From UBA6176 sp032119375 (GTDB taxonomy: Bacteria; Verrucomicrobiota; Verrucomicrobiia; Limisphaerales; UBA9464): a DNA stretch of 64,000 nt. The translations under genes and the position numbers were made by a program. Positions 16,592-25,931 of the stretch are shown here, one piece after another. The stretch is from NCBI GenBank assembly GCA_964430505.1, contig CAYSGH010000007.1, positions 1 to 64,000 of the forward strand. Direction: 5' to 3'. Within the stretch, counting starts at the first letter, position 1; each line of letters starts with the position of its first letter. Under the pieces are notes generated by a model, which had not been told where the DNA came from, made no database searches, and was given only the letters and a program-made list of their open reading frames with translations.

Positions 16592-18100
16592 TCAGCCAAG
16601 CCCGAGGGCGAGCTCGGATTGTCTAGGTGATCCATCCTTGCTTGTACCGAGCTTGCCCCACGCGTCGGCGAATCCACCCGCCGTGGCGAGGGCGTCGAGG
16701 TTCAAGCGACTTAGGATGTCGGCCGTGATGGGGCGTTTGGCATCGCGAAAGACCAATGAGTTTAGGAATTCTAGGCAAGGCCTGGAGTTCAGGATGGCCG
16801 AGACGAGCAGCGCTGCCGGTTCGTCGGCAAACGACAGAAAGTACGACGTGTCGTCCAGGAGCACGGGCCGATCCTGCACGGGCCCCACCGTGACAAACCT
16901 TGGGACGGGATGCATGCCAGAAACCGCGACCTTCCAAGGCGCAAAGGAGTAGTCACCAACCCCGAATACCGAAAACGGAGGTTGATCGCCATAGATGGAA
17001 CTCTTCCGCGCATTGAGGAGGGCCTGATGCGACAGGAGGTACTTCCATGTCCGTGGCGCCAAATGCGCGAGCTGGCGCGTGTCCTCGCCGACCCGGTTTT
17101 GAGGCACGAGGACCCGGCGGACGGGGGCCGATCGCCCGTGGGCCAGGTCGGAGCATTTCAGCAGCGGAAACACCCGGGTGTGCTCGATGTCCACCGTTTC
17201 GCCCAGTTGGTTTCGCAGGGCTCCATCGTCGCCGACGTGCAACTCCATGATGGGGCTGCAATCATGCTTGATTCCGGATCGCCATGAGTGAGGGCAAGCC
17301 CCCTCGAACTGCCTCAATCGCCGATACGAAGGGAGATCGGGCACCAAATGCCCTCCTTGGAGGCCCATCGTTGAGCTTGGAATCGTGTCTGCGAGACGAT
17401 CAAAAACCGGGGCCTCCGGATCACCGGGCACACCCACCGACGCGACCAGGAGGCAGGCATCCACAGCCACGCCAAAGTGGGCCTTGGCATCGACTCGATA
17501 AATGGAAACGGGACCCAGTGGCGGTCCGCCCCGCCATGCCTGCCGTAGGAACCTTCGGGCCGTTGCGGTCTTGCAGAGCATCGCAATGGTTCCCATGCGG
17601 CCACCGAGTGCGCCTAGCAAACGACCGAGCATCCATTCCGAAATATCAAAGTTGGACTTCCCCGTGAGCGCCTCGATCCCCCGAAGCCCCGCCCGGTTCG
17701 ACTTGCGCGGGAGGTTGGTGCCCTCGATGGCTGAAATCCCGGAGTTTGTGACCCATGGAGGATTGCCAAGGATGAGGATCGGGCCGGGTTCCCTCGCCAT
17801 CACGGAGTTCCAGTCCTGCGAGAAGAAGTCAGCCGCCTGGACCGTCGCACGGCCGGAGTGCCCGGCGCCTTTCAAGCTTTCCATGGTCCTCTCCGAGTGC
17901 TCTGGGTTGATGTCCCAGCCCATCAAGCGCGCCCCGGGGAACGACTCGGCGGCGGCTAGCAAGAACGCACCCACCCCACACGTCGGCTCGACCACTGTGG
18001 ACGCAGGGATGCCCAGTCGCGCCAGCAACTGGCAGACCTCCCGCGCCAGCCCCAGCGGCGTCTGAAAGTCACCAAACTCCACCTGTGCTTTGGGCTTCAT
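16592..18100 (-). CDS. Type II DNA adenine methyltransferase
   Basis: A 502-residue N6-adenine methyltransferase. The opening EFGDFQTPLGLA is typical of gamma-class enzymes; motif I is VVEPTCGVGAFLLAA (37-51), D63 in GWDINPE binds the SAM ribose, and the catalytic NPPW motif is at 113-116. The C-terminal half (from about 230) would be the target-recognition region. Its ATG overlaps the stop of the endonuclease gene (ATGA), so the pair is translationally coupled with the nuclease first. It should protect host DNA from the adjacent nuclease; the recognition site cannot be read from sequence. Confidence 0.87.
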   Translation of the reverse strand: MKPKAQVEFGDFQTPLGLAREVCQLLARLGIPASTVVEPTCGVGAFLLAAAESFPGARLMGWDINPEHSERTMESLKGAGHSGRATVQAADFFSQDWNSVMAREPGPILILGNPPWVTNSGISAIEGTNLPRKSNRAGLRGIEALTGKSNFDISEWMLGRLLGALGGRMGTIAMLCKTATARRFLRQAWRGGPPLGPVSIYRVDAKAHFGVAVDACLLVASVGVPGDPEAPVFDRLADTIPSSTMGLQGGHLVPDLPSYRRLRQFEGACPHSWRSGIKHDCSPIMELHVGDDGALRNQLGETVDIEHTRVFPLLKCSDLAHGRSAPVRRVLVPQNRVGEDTRQLAHLAPRTWKYLLSHQALLNARKSSIYGDQPPFSVFGVGDYSFAPWKVAVSGMHPVPRFVTVGPVQDRPVLLDDTSYFLSFADEPAALLVSAILNSRPCLEFLNSLVFRDAKRPITADILSRLNLDALATAGGFADAWGKLGTSKDGSPRQSELALGLG

Positions 18101-18756
18101 GTCAGCCGAAGAATTCCATCCACGTTCCCCGCCCTTTCAATCGCCCGGGAATACTGAAGCCGCCATTGCAGTGCATTCGACACGGTGAGGAAGCCGAGGC
18201 TGGGAGTCTTGCAAAGCACCTCATCCGCCAGTTGCCTGGCTTCGACGTCATCCACCGGAAGCAATCGTTCCTCGAAAAACGCCAGGATGTCGTCTCGATT
18301 AGCCTGGCTTTCGATCAAGCGCCTGAGCCCTGAGGTGGTCTGGAAGTCGGCCGTGCGGTCCTTGTCCACATAGACGGTATGCCGAATGTCGATCCGCGCC
18401 GTGCGCGTCCTTTCGTTGTCGCGTTTCTCGTAGGCAAAAACCAAGAGCGAGTACCCGAGCCCATAGATTTTTTGGCGTGCACCCTTGAACGGGCAGGAGG
18501 ATTGCGGTTGCTCGATGCTGGTCACCTTGATGTCCACCCCAAGGCCTGGGAAATCGATGCCGCGTGCCGCGTTGCCACGCTCATAGGAATAAAGCTCGGC
18601 GAGGTGTTTCTTGAATCCGCTTTCAATGTGGGTCCCGACTGCCTTGCCGTCGGTCACGCCGAACAGCTCAGGCTCATGCCGCCGTCGTTGCCGCTGGGCG
18701 AACTTGGCGGCCTCGTCTTGCAACGCCTCAAGGGTGAGGGTTGGCGTCTTTCTCAT
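18097..18756 (-). CDS. Type II restriction endonuclease, PD-(D/E)XK type
   Basis: A 219-residue protein encoded directly before, and overlapping, an adenine methyltransferase gene. The catalytic signature of the PD-(D/E)XK nuclease fold is visible as GIDFPGLGVDIKVTS with D68, D75 and K77. The segment ARQKIYGLGYSLLVFAYEK supplies the following core strand. The gene order (nuclease then methylase, four-base overlap) supports a compact type II restriction-modification system. Codon use is a little less GC-extreme than in neighbouring genes, consistent with horizontal acquisition. No controller gene is visible. Specificity unknown. Confidence 0.8.
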   Translation of the reverse strand: MRKTPTLTLEALQDEAAKFAQRQRRRHEPELFGVTDGKAVGTHIESGFKKHLAELYSYERGNAARGIDFPGLGVDIKVTSIEQPQSSCPFKGARQKIYGLGYSLLVFAYEKRDNERTRTARIDIRHTVYVDKDRTADFQTTSGLRRLIESQANRDDILAFFEERLLPVDDVEARQLADEVLCKTPSLGFLTVSNALQWRLQYSRAIERAGNVDGILRLT

Positions 18757-18802
18757 GGTGAAAGCCTATTCGCATGGCCCACGGTCCGTCGATATCTCCG
18801 GC

Positions 18803-19642
18803 TCAAACCCCGTAGAACGCCGCGCAGGTGCCGCCCCAAAACGCCGCTTGGTCCTGGGCGTCCCAGCCCCGGAAGTGGTCCCGGACCAACCCCTCCACGG
18901 CCTCGTAGCTTCCGGCCAGGAGGCACACCGGCCAGTCCGATCCAAACATCAGGCGTCGCGCTCCGAATGCCTCCACCACCACGTCCAGGTAGGGCTTGAA
19001 GTCGTCCGCCTTCCACCCGCCGTGGTCGGCCTCGGTCACCATGCCCGACACCTTGCACACCACGTTGGGAAAGGCGGCCAGCGCCCGGATGTGGTCCCGC
19101 CACGGGTCGATCTTGGCCGCCTTGATGAACGGCTTCGCGATGTGGTCGAGCACGAAGGCCTGCCCGGGCAATCGCTCGACGAGGCGGAGCGTCGCGGGGA
19201 GTTGGCGGGGGAAGACCAGGAGGTCGTACGTCAGGTCGAACTCGGGCAGCCTGCGCAGACCCTCCACGAACGACGCCCCCAGGATGAAGTCGTCCTCGGG
19301 CTCGTCCTGAACCACGTGCCGGACGCCCATGAACTTCGGGTGACGCGCCAACCGCGCGAGGTCGCGGCCCAGGTCGGGCGAACGCAGGTCCACCCACCCC
19401 ACCACGCCCCGGATGCGTGGGTCGGCATCCGCAAGCCCCAGGAGCCAGTCGGACTCCGCCACGCTCTGCCGGGCCTGCACGGCGATGGAACCCTCCAGCC
19501 CCAGCGGCCGTTGCAACGCCGCGAGGTCGTGCGGAAGCCAGTCTCGTTCCAGAGCGGATCCGCGCGGGATCCATGGGTATTCCTCGGGCGAGTACCTCCA
19601 GAAGTGCTGGTGCGAATCCAGGCGCGGCGCGGGCGTGTTCAT
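18803..19642 (-). CDS. Amidohydrolase family protein (COG3618, lactonase-like)
   Basis: A 279-residue TIM-barrel metal hydrolase. N-terminal LDSHQHFW is the HxH metal site; later FVLDHIAKP and the C-terminal MFGSDWPV carry the His and Asp expected for the 2-pyrone-4,6-dicarboxylate lactonase / L-fuconolactonase / rhamnonolactonase group. It probably opens a sugar lactone, but the substrate is not determined by these motifs. Start at 19642 is MNTPAPRLDSHQHFW. It lies 24 bases upstream of the end of the pseudopilin gene on the same strand, without clear functional link. Confidence 0.85.
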   Translation of the reverse strand: MNTPAPRLDSHQHFWRYSPEEYPWIPRGSALERDWLPHDLAALQRPLGLEGSIAVQARQSVAESDWLLGLADADPRIRGVVGWVDLRSPDLGRDLARLARHPKFMGVRHVVQDEPEDDFILGASFVEGLRRLPEFDLTYDLLVFPRQLPATLRLVERLPGQAFVLDHIAKPFIKAAKIDPWRDHIRALAAFPNVVCKVSGMVTEADHGGWKADDFKPYLDVVVEAFGARRLMFGSDWPVCLLAGSYEAVEGLVRDHFRGWDAQDQAAFWGGTCAAFYGV

Positions 19643-19666
19643 GCGGGGGGCGGGAAGGGGGGCGTG

Positions 19667-20467
19667 TTATCTGCGGGAGGAGGTTCGCTCGAGGAGCCAG
19701 TCCCAATCGGTGGTGGGTTGCGCGGGGAAGATCCCCCCGGCGCCGCCCTTCACGGGGGGGCGCACGGTGCCGTCCGGGCCGGTGACCACCCACCGGTGCG
19801 TCTCGAGGTGGCCGTCGGCAAAGGCGAGGTTGCCGGAGCCGTTGTGGAGCGAGGCCGGCAGGTTGCCCCAGCGCGGCGCCTCCTCCAGCCGGTTCATGAA
19901 GAAGCCGTCGTTCAGGGTGTCCGGGTGCTCGTCGATGAACGTGAACGTTTGGGCCGGCCGGACGAGGTCCGTGTCCTTTAGGAACTGGATGAAGGACGGG
20001 TTGAAGCGGTTCGTGAGCTCGCCGGGGTCGCCCACGAGCGAGTTGAGCGAGAAGGAACGGTTGCGAAGCCCCACGAGGCACCGGGCCTGGTCCGCGGGGC
20101 AACGAAACACCGGCGCGCTCCGGCCGACATGCCGCCCGAGCAGCGCGTCGATGAGGAGGGCGTTGTTGGTGTTCTCCGGGCTGTCCTCCCAGTTGAGGAC
20201 GTTGTTGGCCCACGTGCGGCGCAGCGTGCGCGTCTCGCCCACGCCGTGGTTGTTGACCAGACGGTCCTGGTGGTCGTCGGCGTAAAGCTGGGAACCGAGC
20301 TGGAGGGTTCGAAGGTTGTTGGCGCAGGACGACGTCAAGGCGCGGGACTTGGCCTTGCCGAGCGCCGGCAGCAACAGCCCGGCCAGGATGGCAATGATGG
20401 CGATCACCACGAGCAGCTCGATGAGCGTGAACGCGGCGCGGGCATGGGTTGGATGGGGCCTCTTCAT
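19667..20467 (-). CDS. Type II secretion-like pseudopilin (prepilin N-terminal domain)
   Basis: A 266-residue protein with a class III prepilin leader: a short basic segment (MKRPHPTHARA) then AFTLIELLVVIAIIAILAGL, cleaved before Phe with Glu at position 5. A soluble domain follows (KAKSRALTSSCANNLRTLQL) and near the C-terminus LHNGSGNLAFADGHLETHRW, the 'H-X9-DG' signature of the DUF1559-like pseudopilins expanded in Planctomycetes and Verrucomicrobia. It would be assembled or anchored at the inner membrane, exposed outside. Its ATG overlaps the end of dxr by four bases (20464-20467). Confidence 0.9.
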   Translation of the reverse strand: MKRPHPTHARAAFTLIELLVVIAIIAILAGLLLPALGKAKSRALTSSCANNLRTLQLGSQLYADDHQDRLVNNHGVGETRTLRRTWANNVLNWEDSPENTNNALLIDALLGRHVGRSAPVFRCPADQARCLVGLRNRSFSLNSLVGDPGELTNRFNPSFIQFLKDTDLVRPAQTFTFIDEHPDTLNDGFFMNRLEEAPRWGNLPASLHNGSGNLAFADGHLETHRWVVTGPDGTVRPPVKGGAGGIFPAQPTTDWDWLLERTSSRR

Positions 20468-21618
20468 GAAAACGTCACGTTCGCGGCCGCCTGCCGTGCC
20501 CATTGGTCCGCCTCCAGGATCTCCGTGAGCGTTGGCTGGGCCACCCACCGGTGGGCGTCCATCACCCGGCCCACCGTCGCCGGGATCTGAGTGAACCCGA
20601 TGTCGCCGTTGCAGAACCGCTCGACGGCGACCTCGTTGGCCGCGTTGAGGACGGCGGGCAGGGTCCCGCCCACCAACCCCGCGCGCCGCGCCAGGCCCAG
20701 CGCCGGGAAGCGGGCGGCATCCGGCTCCTCGAAGGTCAACGTTCCAATCCGCGCGAAGTCCGTGGCCACGCGCTGGCTGGAGCGCCGCTCCGGATGGGTC
20801 AACGCGTACTGGATCGGCAGGCACATGTCCGGCGTCGAAAGCTGCGCCAGAATGGACCCGTCGATGAACTCCACCATCGAGTGCACCACGGACTGCGGGT
20901 GCACCACCACCTGCACCCGGTCCATCTCGATGTCGAACAACCATCGGGCCTCGATCATCTCCAGGCCCTTGTTGAACAGGGTGGCCGAATCCAGCGTGAT
21001 CTTCCGCCCCATGACCCACGACGGATGCTTGAGCGCCTGCGTCACCGTCACCCCTTCCAATGCCGACGCCGGCCAGCGGGCTGCGTCCCGGAAAGGCCCC
21101 CCGGACGCCGTCAGCCACAGGTTGCGGACGGACGCCCCGGGCTTCCCCTCGAGGCACTGGAAGATGGCCGAATGCTCCGAGTCCACCGCGAGGACCCGCA
21201 CGCCGTGCCGCCGCGCCTCCTCCATCACGATCTGGCCGGCCATCACGAGGATTTCCTTGGATGCCACCGCGATGTCCTTGCCGGCCCGGATGGCGGCCAG
21301 CGCGGGGGCCAGGCCGGCCGTCCCCACGATCGCAATCAGGACCACATGGGCCTCGGGCAACGTCGCCAGTTCCAGCAGGCCCTCGGCGCCGAAGACCACC
21401 CGCGTCCCGGGCAATCCCTGCGCCACCTCTGCTGCCTTCACGGGGTCATGGATGGAAACGAGGGCGGGTTGATGCCGACGGGCCTGTTCCACCAGGAGCC
21501 CGGCATTGTTTCCGGCAGCGAGGCCCACCAGCCGCAGCTCCCCGGGGAGGTCCTCCACAACCTTCAGGGTGCTGGTGCCGATCGAGCCGGTGCTGCCGAG
21601 CAGGACGACGTTCTTCAT
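20464..21618 (-). CDS. dxr: 1-deoxy-D-xylulose 5-phosphate reductoisomerase
   Basis: A 384-residue NADPH-dependent enzyme of the methylerythritol phosphate pathway, making MEP from DXP for isoprenoids. The NADPH loop LLGSTGSIGTSTL is at 6-18; SEHSAIFQCLEG and ASGGPFRD are the conserved substrate and active-site segments, and MDAHRWVAQPTLTEIL lies in the C-terminal helical domain. The start at 21618 (MKNVVLLGSTGSIG) is the natural one. The stop overlaps the pseudopilin start. In many Verrucomicrobia dxr is followed by an rseP-type protease gene; here it is not. Confidence 0.95.
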   Translation of the reverse strand: MKNVVLLGSTGSIGTSTLKVVEDLPGELRLVGLAAGNNAGLLVEQARRHQPALVSIHDPVKAAEVAQGLPGTRVVFGAEGLLELATLPEAHVVLIAIVGTAGLAPALAAIRAGKDIAVASKEILVMAGQIVMEEARRHGVRVLAVDSEHSAIFQCLEGKPGASVRNLWLTASGGPFRDAARWPASALEGVTVTQALKHPSWVMGRKITLDSATLFNKGLEMIEARWLFDIEMDRVQVVVHPQSVVHSMVEFIDGSILAQLSTPDMCLPIQYALTHPERRSSQRVATDFARIGTLTFEEPDAARFPALGLARRAGLVGGTLPAVLNAANEVAVERFCNGDIGFTQIPATVGRVMDAHRWVAQPTLTEILEADQWARQAAANVTFS

Positions 21619-21707
21619 GCGCTGGGGGTGGAGGGTGTCCCGGCCCACCGCCTCACGGCCAGCGCGAAACCGGGGAGACGGCCTTCCATGCTCGCTTCGC
21701 CCATCCC

Positions 21708-21890
21708 CTACGGCCGCGGGACTCCCCACAGCCGTTCCAACAACCGCCCCGACTCCGGGTCCGCTTGCCACAGCTCCGCGCGGTCAAACGGGAAGAAGTC
21801 ATTTCACGGGACAAAGGCCTCCGACAGTTCCGCGAAGAATTCCATCGGGTTGGCCAACGCATACGCGCGGTTCCGGCTGATCGGGCCCTG
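21708..21890 (-). pseudogene. C-terminal remnant of a putative metallopeptidase-like gene
   Basis: One minus-strand frame reads NRAYALANPMEFFAELSEAF, then VP, a TGA, then NDFFPFDRAELWQADPESG and RLLERLWG before a TAG at 21708-21710. The pattern 'AYAxxNPxEFFAExSEAFF-xRNDFFPF-xxEL-xxxDP-xxxxLLxxLWG' is, from memory, the conserved C-terminus of a family of secreted peptidase-like proteins (anthrax lethal-factor-like / conidiation-related). The TGA at about 21793-21795 sits where Arg is expected, so a CGA to TGA change is likely. Nothing recognisable precedes the fragment: the N-terminal part appears lost. Confidence 0.5.
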
Positions 21891-22103
21891 CATCCAACCG
21901 GGAAGCATGGGCATGGGCGGAAGCCAAACCCATCCATCGCATCGGTTGGTAGCAAAAGGCGTCCCGCAGCCCGCCTGTTGCACCCGGAAAACTTTCCCGT
22001 CGAGGCGTCTCCCCTTTTCAAGTTTGCCAACCGGGGGGCGTCTCTCTTTCCATGTCCAAGGTCGATTTGCACCGCCGAAGCGGGGCATGGCGTCCTCTGT
22101 TTC

Positions 22104-25100
22104 ATGGCTACAAGCACATTCAGCGGCACCCCGCGCGGGTCCGCACCTGTCCCCAAGATGACCCCGGTTTCGGGCGGCCCGGCAGCGGCCGAGCCCTTGG
22201 CGCTGCCCGGTGGCAAGCTCTTCCGCCCGGTGGATTGGATCGCCTTCCTGCTGGTGTCGTTCGTCGTCATGACGGGCTACCTGCTGACGATCGCCCCGGA
22301 CCTCACCCTGGAGGACTCGGGCGAGCTGGCGGTGGCGTCGATGTACGCCGGCGTGCCTCATCCGCCGGGCTACCCGGTTTGGACGGTGTACACGTGGTTG
22401 TTCACCAAGCTCCTGCCGTTCTCGAACATCGCATGGCGCGTCGCCGTGTCGTCCGCGTTCGCCGCCGCCATGTCCGCCGGGCTGGTCGCCCTGCTCGCCT
22501 CCCGCGGGTCGGCGCTGATGCTCGACGCCATCGACCTGTTCCAGAACCGCGACAAGGAATGGGACAACCGCATCTCGCTCGTGTCGGGCTACGTCGGCGG
22601 GATGTTGCTTGGGTTCAACGGCTACATCTGGAGCCAAGCGGTCATCGTCGAGGTGTACACCATCGCCGTGTGGTCCCTGATGGCCGTCCTCCTGTTCCTG
22701 ATGCGGTACACGTGGGCTCCCCACCAGCGTCGGCACCTGTACCTGGCGTGCTTCCTGTTCGGCATCTGCCTTTGCAACCACCAGACCCTCATCGTCGGGG
22801 CCATGGGCCTGGAGGTCATCGTGCTGATGGCCGACCGTCGCGTGGGGCGCGACTTCCTGCTCGTCAACGCGCTGATCTGGATCCTCGGCCTCGTCCTCCA
22901 CGGGATGGGCAAGATCAACACGTTCGTGGAGAACCCCTCCCTGCTGCTCATCTTCAACGGCGTGGGCATCCTCTCCGCCATCGGTTGCGGCATCGTGGCG
23001 GTGATGACGGGCGGCCTGGGCAACCGGCTGCACATCGTGCTGCTGGCGTCGCTCAGCTTCGCGGCGGGCGCGCTTCTCTACTTCTACATGCCCGTGGCCT
23101 CCAGCACGAACCCGCCCTTGAACTGGGGCTATCCCCGGACGCCCAAGGGCTTCGTCCACGCCCTGACTCGCGGCCAGTACGAGAAGACCACGCCCGGCCT
23201 CAACCTCGCGCAGCTCATCACCTACTTCCAGGGGGTGAAGGAGGAGTTCAACTGGGCCAACACCCTGTTGGCCATCTTGCCCCTCGCCTTCCTCAAGAAG
23301 ATGCGCCAGCGCGAGCGCGGCTGGCTCGTCGGCCTCCTTGTCTCCTATTTCTGTCTCGCCTTCCTGCTCATGTACCTGCTCAACGCCGGCACGGACAAGC
23401 AGTCGCGCGAGCTGGTCAAGGTCTTCTACACCTCCTCCCACGTCTTCATCGCCCTCGGAGTGGGCTATGGCCTCGCCCTGCTCGCCGGCCTGCTCCAAAC
23501 CGACCGCGTCTATCGGGAGCATCGCACCCCCATCGGCATCGGCCTTGCCGTCGCCGTCGCCCTCAACCTCTACCAACTGTCGGAAGTGCTCGATCCCGAC
23601 AACAACCTCTTCCCCATTCCCAAGGTCGCGGCGGGCATCAGCCTTTCCATCGCCGCGCTGCTCCTCGGCTGCGTCCTCTACTGGAAGGAGCCCGGGGACG
23701 GTGCCGACCTGCCGCCGCCCGTGCCCGGCACCCCCGAGAAGGCCCGTCGGCTCGCACCCCTCCTGGCCGCCGCCCTGGTGATCCCCGTCGATCCCATCCT
23801 CGACCACTGGGCGGACAACGAGCAGCGCGACCATTACTTCGGCTTCTGGTTCGGGCACGACATGTTCGAGCCCGGCATGGACACGTCGGCGGGCGAGGCC
23901 CCCAAGGACAAGGATGGCACGCCGCTCTACCCGTCGATGGACCGGCACACGGTCCTCTTCGGGGGCACGGATCCCGGCCGGTTCTGCCCCACCTACATGA
24001 TCTTCTGCGAGAGCTTCATCCCGCCCCAGCACCGCAGGAATCCCAAGTTTGACCGGCGCGACGTGTACCTGATCACGCAGAACGCCCTCGCCGACGACAC
24101 CTACCTCGAATACATCCGGGCGCACTACAACCGGAGCGCGCAGAAGGACCCGGCCTTCTTCGAGTCGTTGCTGAACGACGACTGGTCCCGGTCGCGCGGC
24201 AAGACGAACTTCGCCGCCACCCTCATGGGCCCGGTGGACCGATGGATGCTCCAACTGGGCGACGCCATCGAGAAGGACCGCCGCGTTGGTTCCTCATACT
24301 TCACCCCGTCGGACCTCAAGGACCTCAGCGCCTTCCAATCGAAGGTGGCCGCTGCCGCCGACCCGCTTTCGGCCCATCTAAAGGCCGCGCTTGGAACCTC
24401 CCTGGGCGGCGACGCGTCCGGCCTTGCCAAGTCCCTCAACCAACTTCTCGAAGGCCCCGCGCTCTCGGATTCCAACCGCGTCGCCCACGTCAAGCTCACA
24501 CCCCACGTTGCTCGCTTCGTCGAGCAGAAGCCGGCCGGCCATACCCGCGTCCGGCTCAACCGCCTCCTCCTTGAGGAGGCGTATCCCGGCCTGATTGCCG
24601 TCAGCGAGGGCGGCGTGTATCCCGACCGCGAGATCATCACCCCCACCGTCGAGGACCTCCGGCGATGCTTCGAGGAGTACAGCATCGACGCCCAGCGCCG
24701 CGCCCAGCTCCGCCAGCTCAAGCCCGGCGAGGTCCTCACGACGCTTCCCGACGGCAAGGTCTCCGTGTCGGGCCAGGCCGCCGTCATGTCCATCAACGGC
24801 CTGCTCACCAAGGTCATCTTTGACGCCAACCCAGACCACGCCTTCTACGTCGAGGAAAGCTTCGCCCTCGATTGGATGTACCCGCATCTCGTCCCGTACG
24901 GCATCATCCTGAAGATCGAGCGCGAGCCCGTCGCCCAGCTCAGCGACGAGCAGATCGGGCGCGACCATGAGTATTGGTCCCAGTACTCCAAGCGCTTCAT
25001 CGGCAACTGGATCACCTACGACACCCCCGTGAAGCAGGTGTGCGACTTCGCCCTGCGCACGTATCGGCTTCGGGATTACTCGGGGTTCCAAGGCGACCCG

Positions 25101-25895
25101 CGGTTCGTCCGCGACGACAACGCCCAGAAGGCGTTCTCCAAGCTCCGCAACGCCATCGGCAAGTCCGTCTATGTTTGGCGTTCCCAGGAAACCCGCGACA
25201 CCAACTACCAGGCCAAGCTCCTCAAGGAGGCCGAGTTCGCACTCAAGCAGGCCTTCGCGTTCTGCCCCTACAGCCCGGAGACCGTCTATAACTTCGCGTC
25301 CCTGCTCGTCTCCCTCCAACGCTACCCCGATGCGTACGAGGTGGTGTCCACGTGCTCCAAGATCGACCCGGACAACGCGGGCATCCGCGACCTCCTGTCG
25401 CAGCTCGAGCCCTACAAGAACATGCCGGCCACGCCCCCGCCGGCCGCCTCGGCCGACGCCCTCCGCTCGCAGATCGACGCCGCCGTCACCAACCTCGAGT
25501 CCGCCTTTAACCTCGCCAGCTCCTACTTCAACGCCGGGCGTTCCAACGAGGGCCTCGCCGTCCTCGAGACGCTCCTCGCCAAGCCCGACGCCGACCCGCG
25601 CACCGTCGCGTCCGTTGCCCAGGCCTTCCAGCAACTCCAGCGCCCCGACAAGCTCGAGGTTGCCCTCGAGCGGTTCGCGCGGCTCACGCCGGATTCCGCC
25701 GAGTCTTGGTACCGCCTCGCCTCCGTGCAGGCCCTCCAAGGCAAGTCCAGCACCGCTGCTGGCTCCCTCGCCAAGGCCTTCAAATTGAATGACGCTCAGC
25801 GTGCCACGAACTCCAAGGCTCCCAACCTTCGCGAGAAAATGCAGTCCGATCCCGCCTTCGACTTCATCCGCCCTTCCCTCGACGCCAAGCCGTAG
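22104..25895 (+). CDS. DUF2723 (TMEM260-like) membrane protein with C-terminal TPR region
   Basis: A 1263-residue protein. Residues about 40-560 contain a dozen or so hydrophobic helices and the DUF2723 signature region (LTIAPDLTLEDSGELAVAS, then GVPHPPGYPVW), an acidic motif after the first helix as in GT-C type glycosyltransferases; TMEM260 relatives are O-mannosyltransferases. A long soluble part follows (about 570-1050) and the last 200 residues have helical repeats resembling TPRs (YSPETVYNFASLLVSLQRYP). It may glycosylate exported proteins, by inference only. The ATG at 22104 begins a short Pro/Ser-rich cytoplasmic N-terminus; the frame is open further upstream but that sequence is antisense to dxr and not protein-like. 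Confidence 0.85.
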   Translation: MATSTFSGTPRGSAPVPKMTPVSGGPAAAEPLALPGGKLFRPVDWIAFLLVSFVVMTGYLLTIAPDLTLEDSGELAVASMYAGVPHPPGYPVWTVYTWLFTKLLPFSNIAWRVAVSSAFAAAMSAGLVALLASRGSALMLDAIDLFQNRDKEWDNRISLVSGYVGGMLLGFNGYIWSQAVIVEVYTIAVWSLMAVLLFLMRYTWAPHQRRHLYLACFLFGICLCNHQTLIVGAMGLEVIVLMADRRVGRDFLLVNALIWILGLVLHGMGKINTFVENPSLLLIFNGVGILSAIGCGIVAVMTGGLGNRLHIVLLASLSFAAGALLYFYMPVASSTNPPLNWGYPRTPKGFVHALTRGQYEKTTPGLNLAQLITYFQGVKEEFNWANTLLAILPLAFLKKMRQRERGWLVGLLVSYFCLAFLLMYLLNAGTDKQSRELVKVFYTSSHVFIALGVGYGLALLAGLLQTDRVYREHRTPIGIGLAVAVALNLYQLSEVLDPDNNLFPIPKVAAGISLSIAALLLGCVLYWKEPGDGADLPPPVPGTPEKARRLAPLLAAALVIPVDPILDHWADNEQRDHYFGFWFGHDMFEPGMDTSAGEAPKDKDGTPLYPSMDRHTVLFGGTDPGRFCPTYMIFCESFIPPQHRRNPKFDRRDVYLITQNALADDTYLEYIRAHYNRSAQKDPAFFESLLNDDWSRSRGKTNFAATLMGPVDRWMLQLGDAIEKDRRVGSSYFTPSDLKDLSAFQSKVAAAADPLSAHLKAALGTSLGGDASGLAKSLNQLLEGPALSDSNRVAHVKLTPHVARFVEQKPAGHTRVRLNRLLLEEAYPGLIAVSEGGVYPDREIITPTVEDLRRCFEEYSIDAQRRAQLRQLKPGEVLTTLPDGKVSVSGQAAVMSINGLLTKVIFDANPDHAFYVEESFALDWMYPHLVPYGIILKIEREPVAQLSDEQIGRDHEYWSQYSKRFIGNWITYDTPVKQVCDFALRTYRLRDYSGFQGDPRFVRDDNAQKAFSKLRNAIGKSVYVWRSQETRDTNYQAKLLKEAEFALKQAFAFCPYSPETVYNFASLLVSLQRYPDAYEVVSTCSKIDPDNAGIRDLLSQLEPYKNMPATPPPAASADALRSQIDAAVTNLESAFNLASSYFNAGRSNEGLAVLETLLAKPDADPRTVASVAQAFQQLQRPDKLEVALERFARLTPDSAESWYRLASVQALQGKSSTAAGSLAKAFKLNDAQRATNSKAPNLREKMQSDPAFDFIRPSLDAKP

Positions 25896-25931
25896 CCCCG
25901 CCACCCCCGTTCGCGCCTCCCGCCTCCCGCC

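Noticed and set aside
21060..22103. Extension of the DUF2723 protein frame far upstream
   Set aside because: It lies antisense to dxr and the remnant gene and translates to Pro/Arg/Ser-rich sequence; the ATG at 22104 fits the membrane protein.
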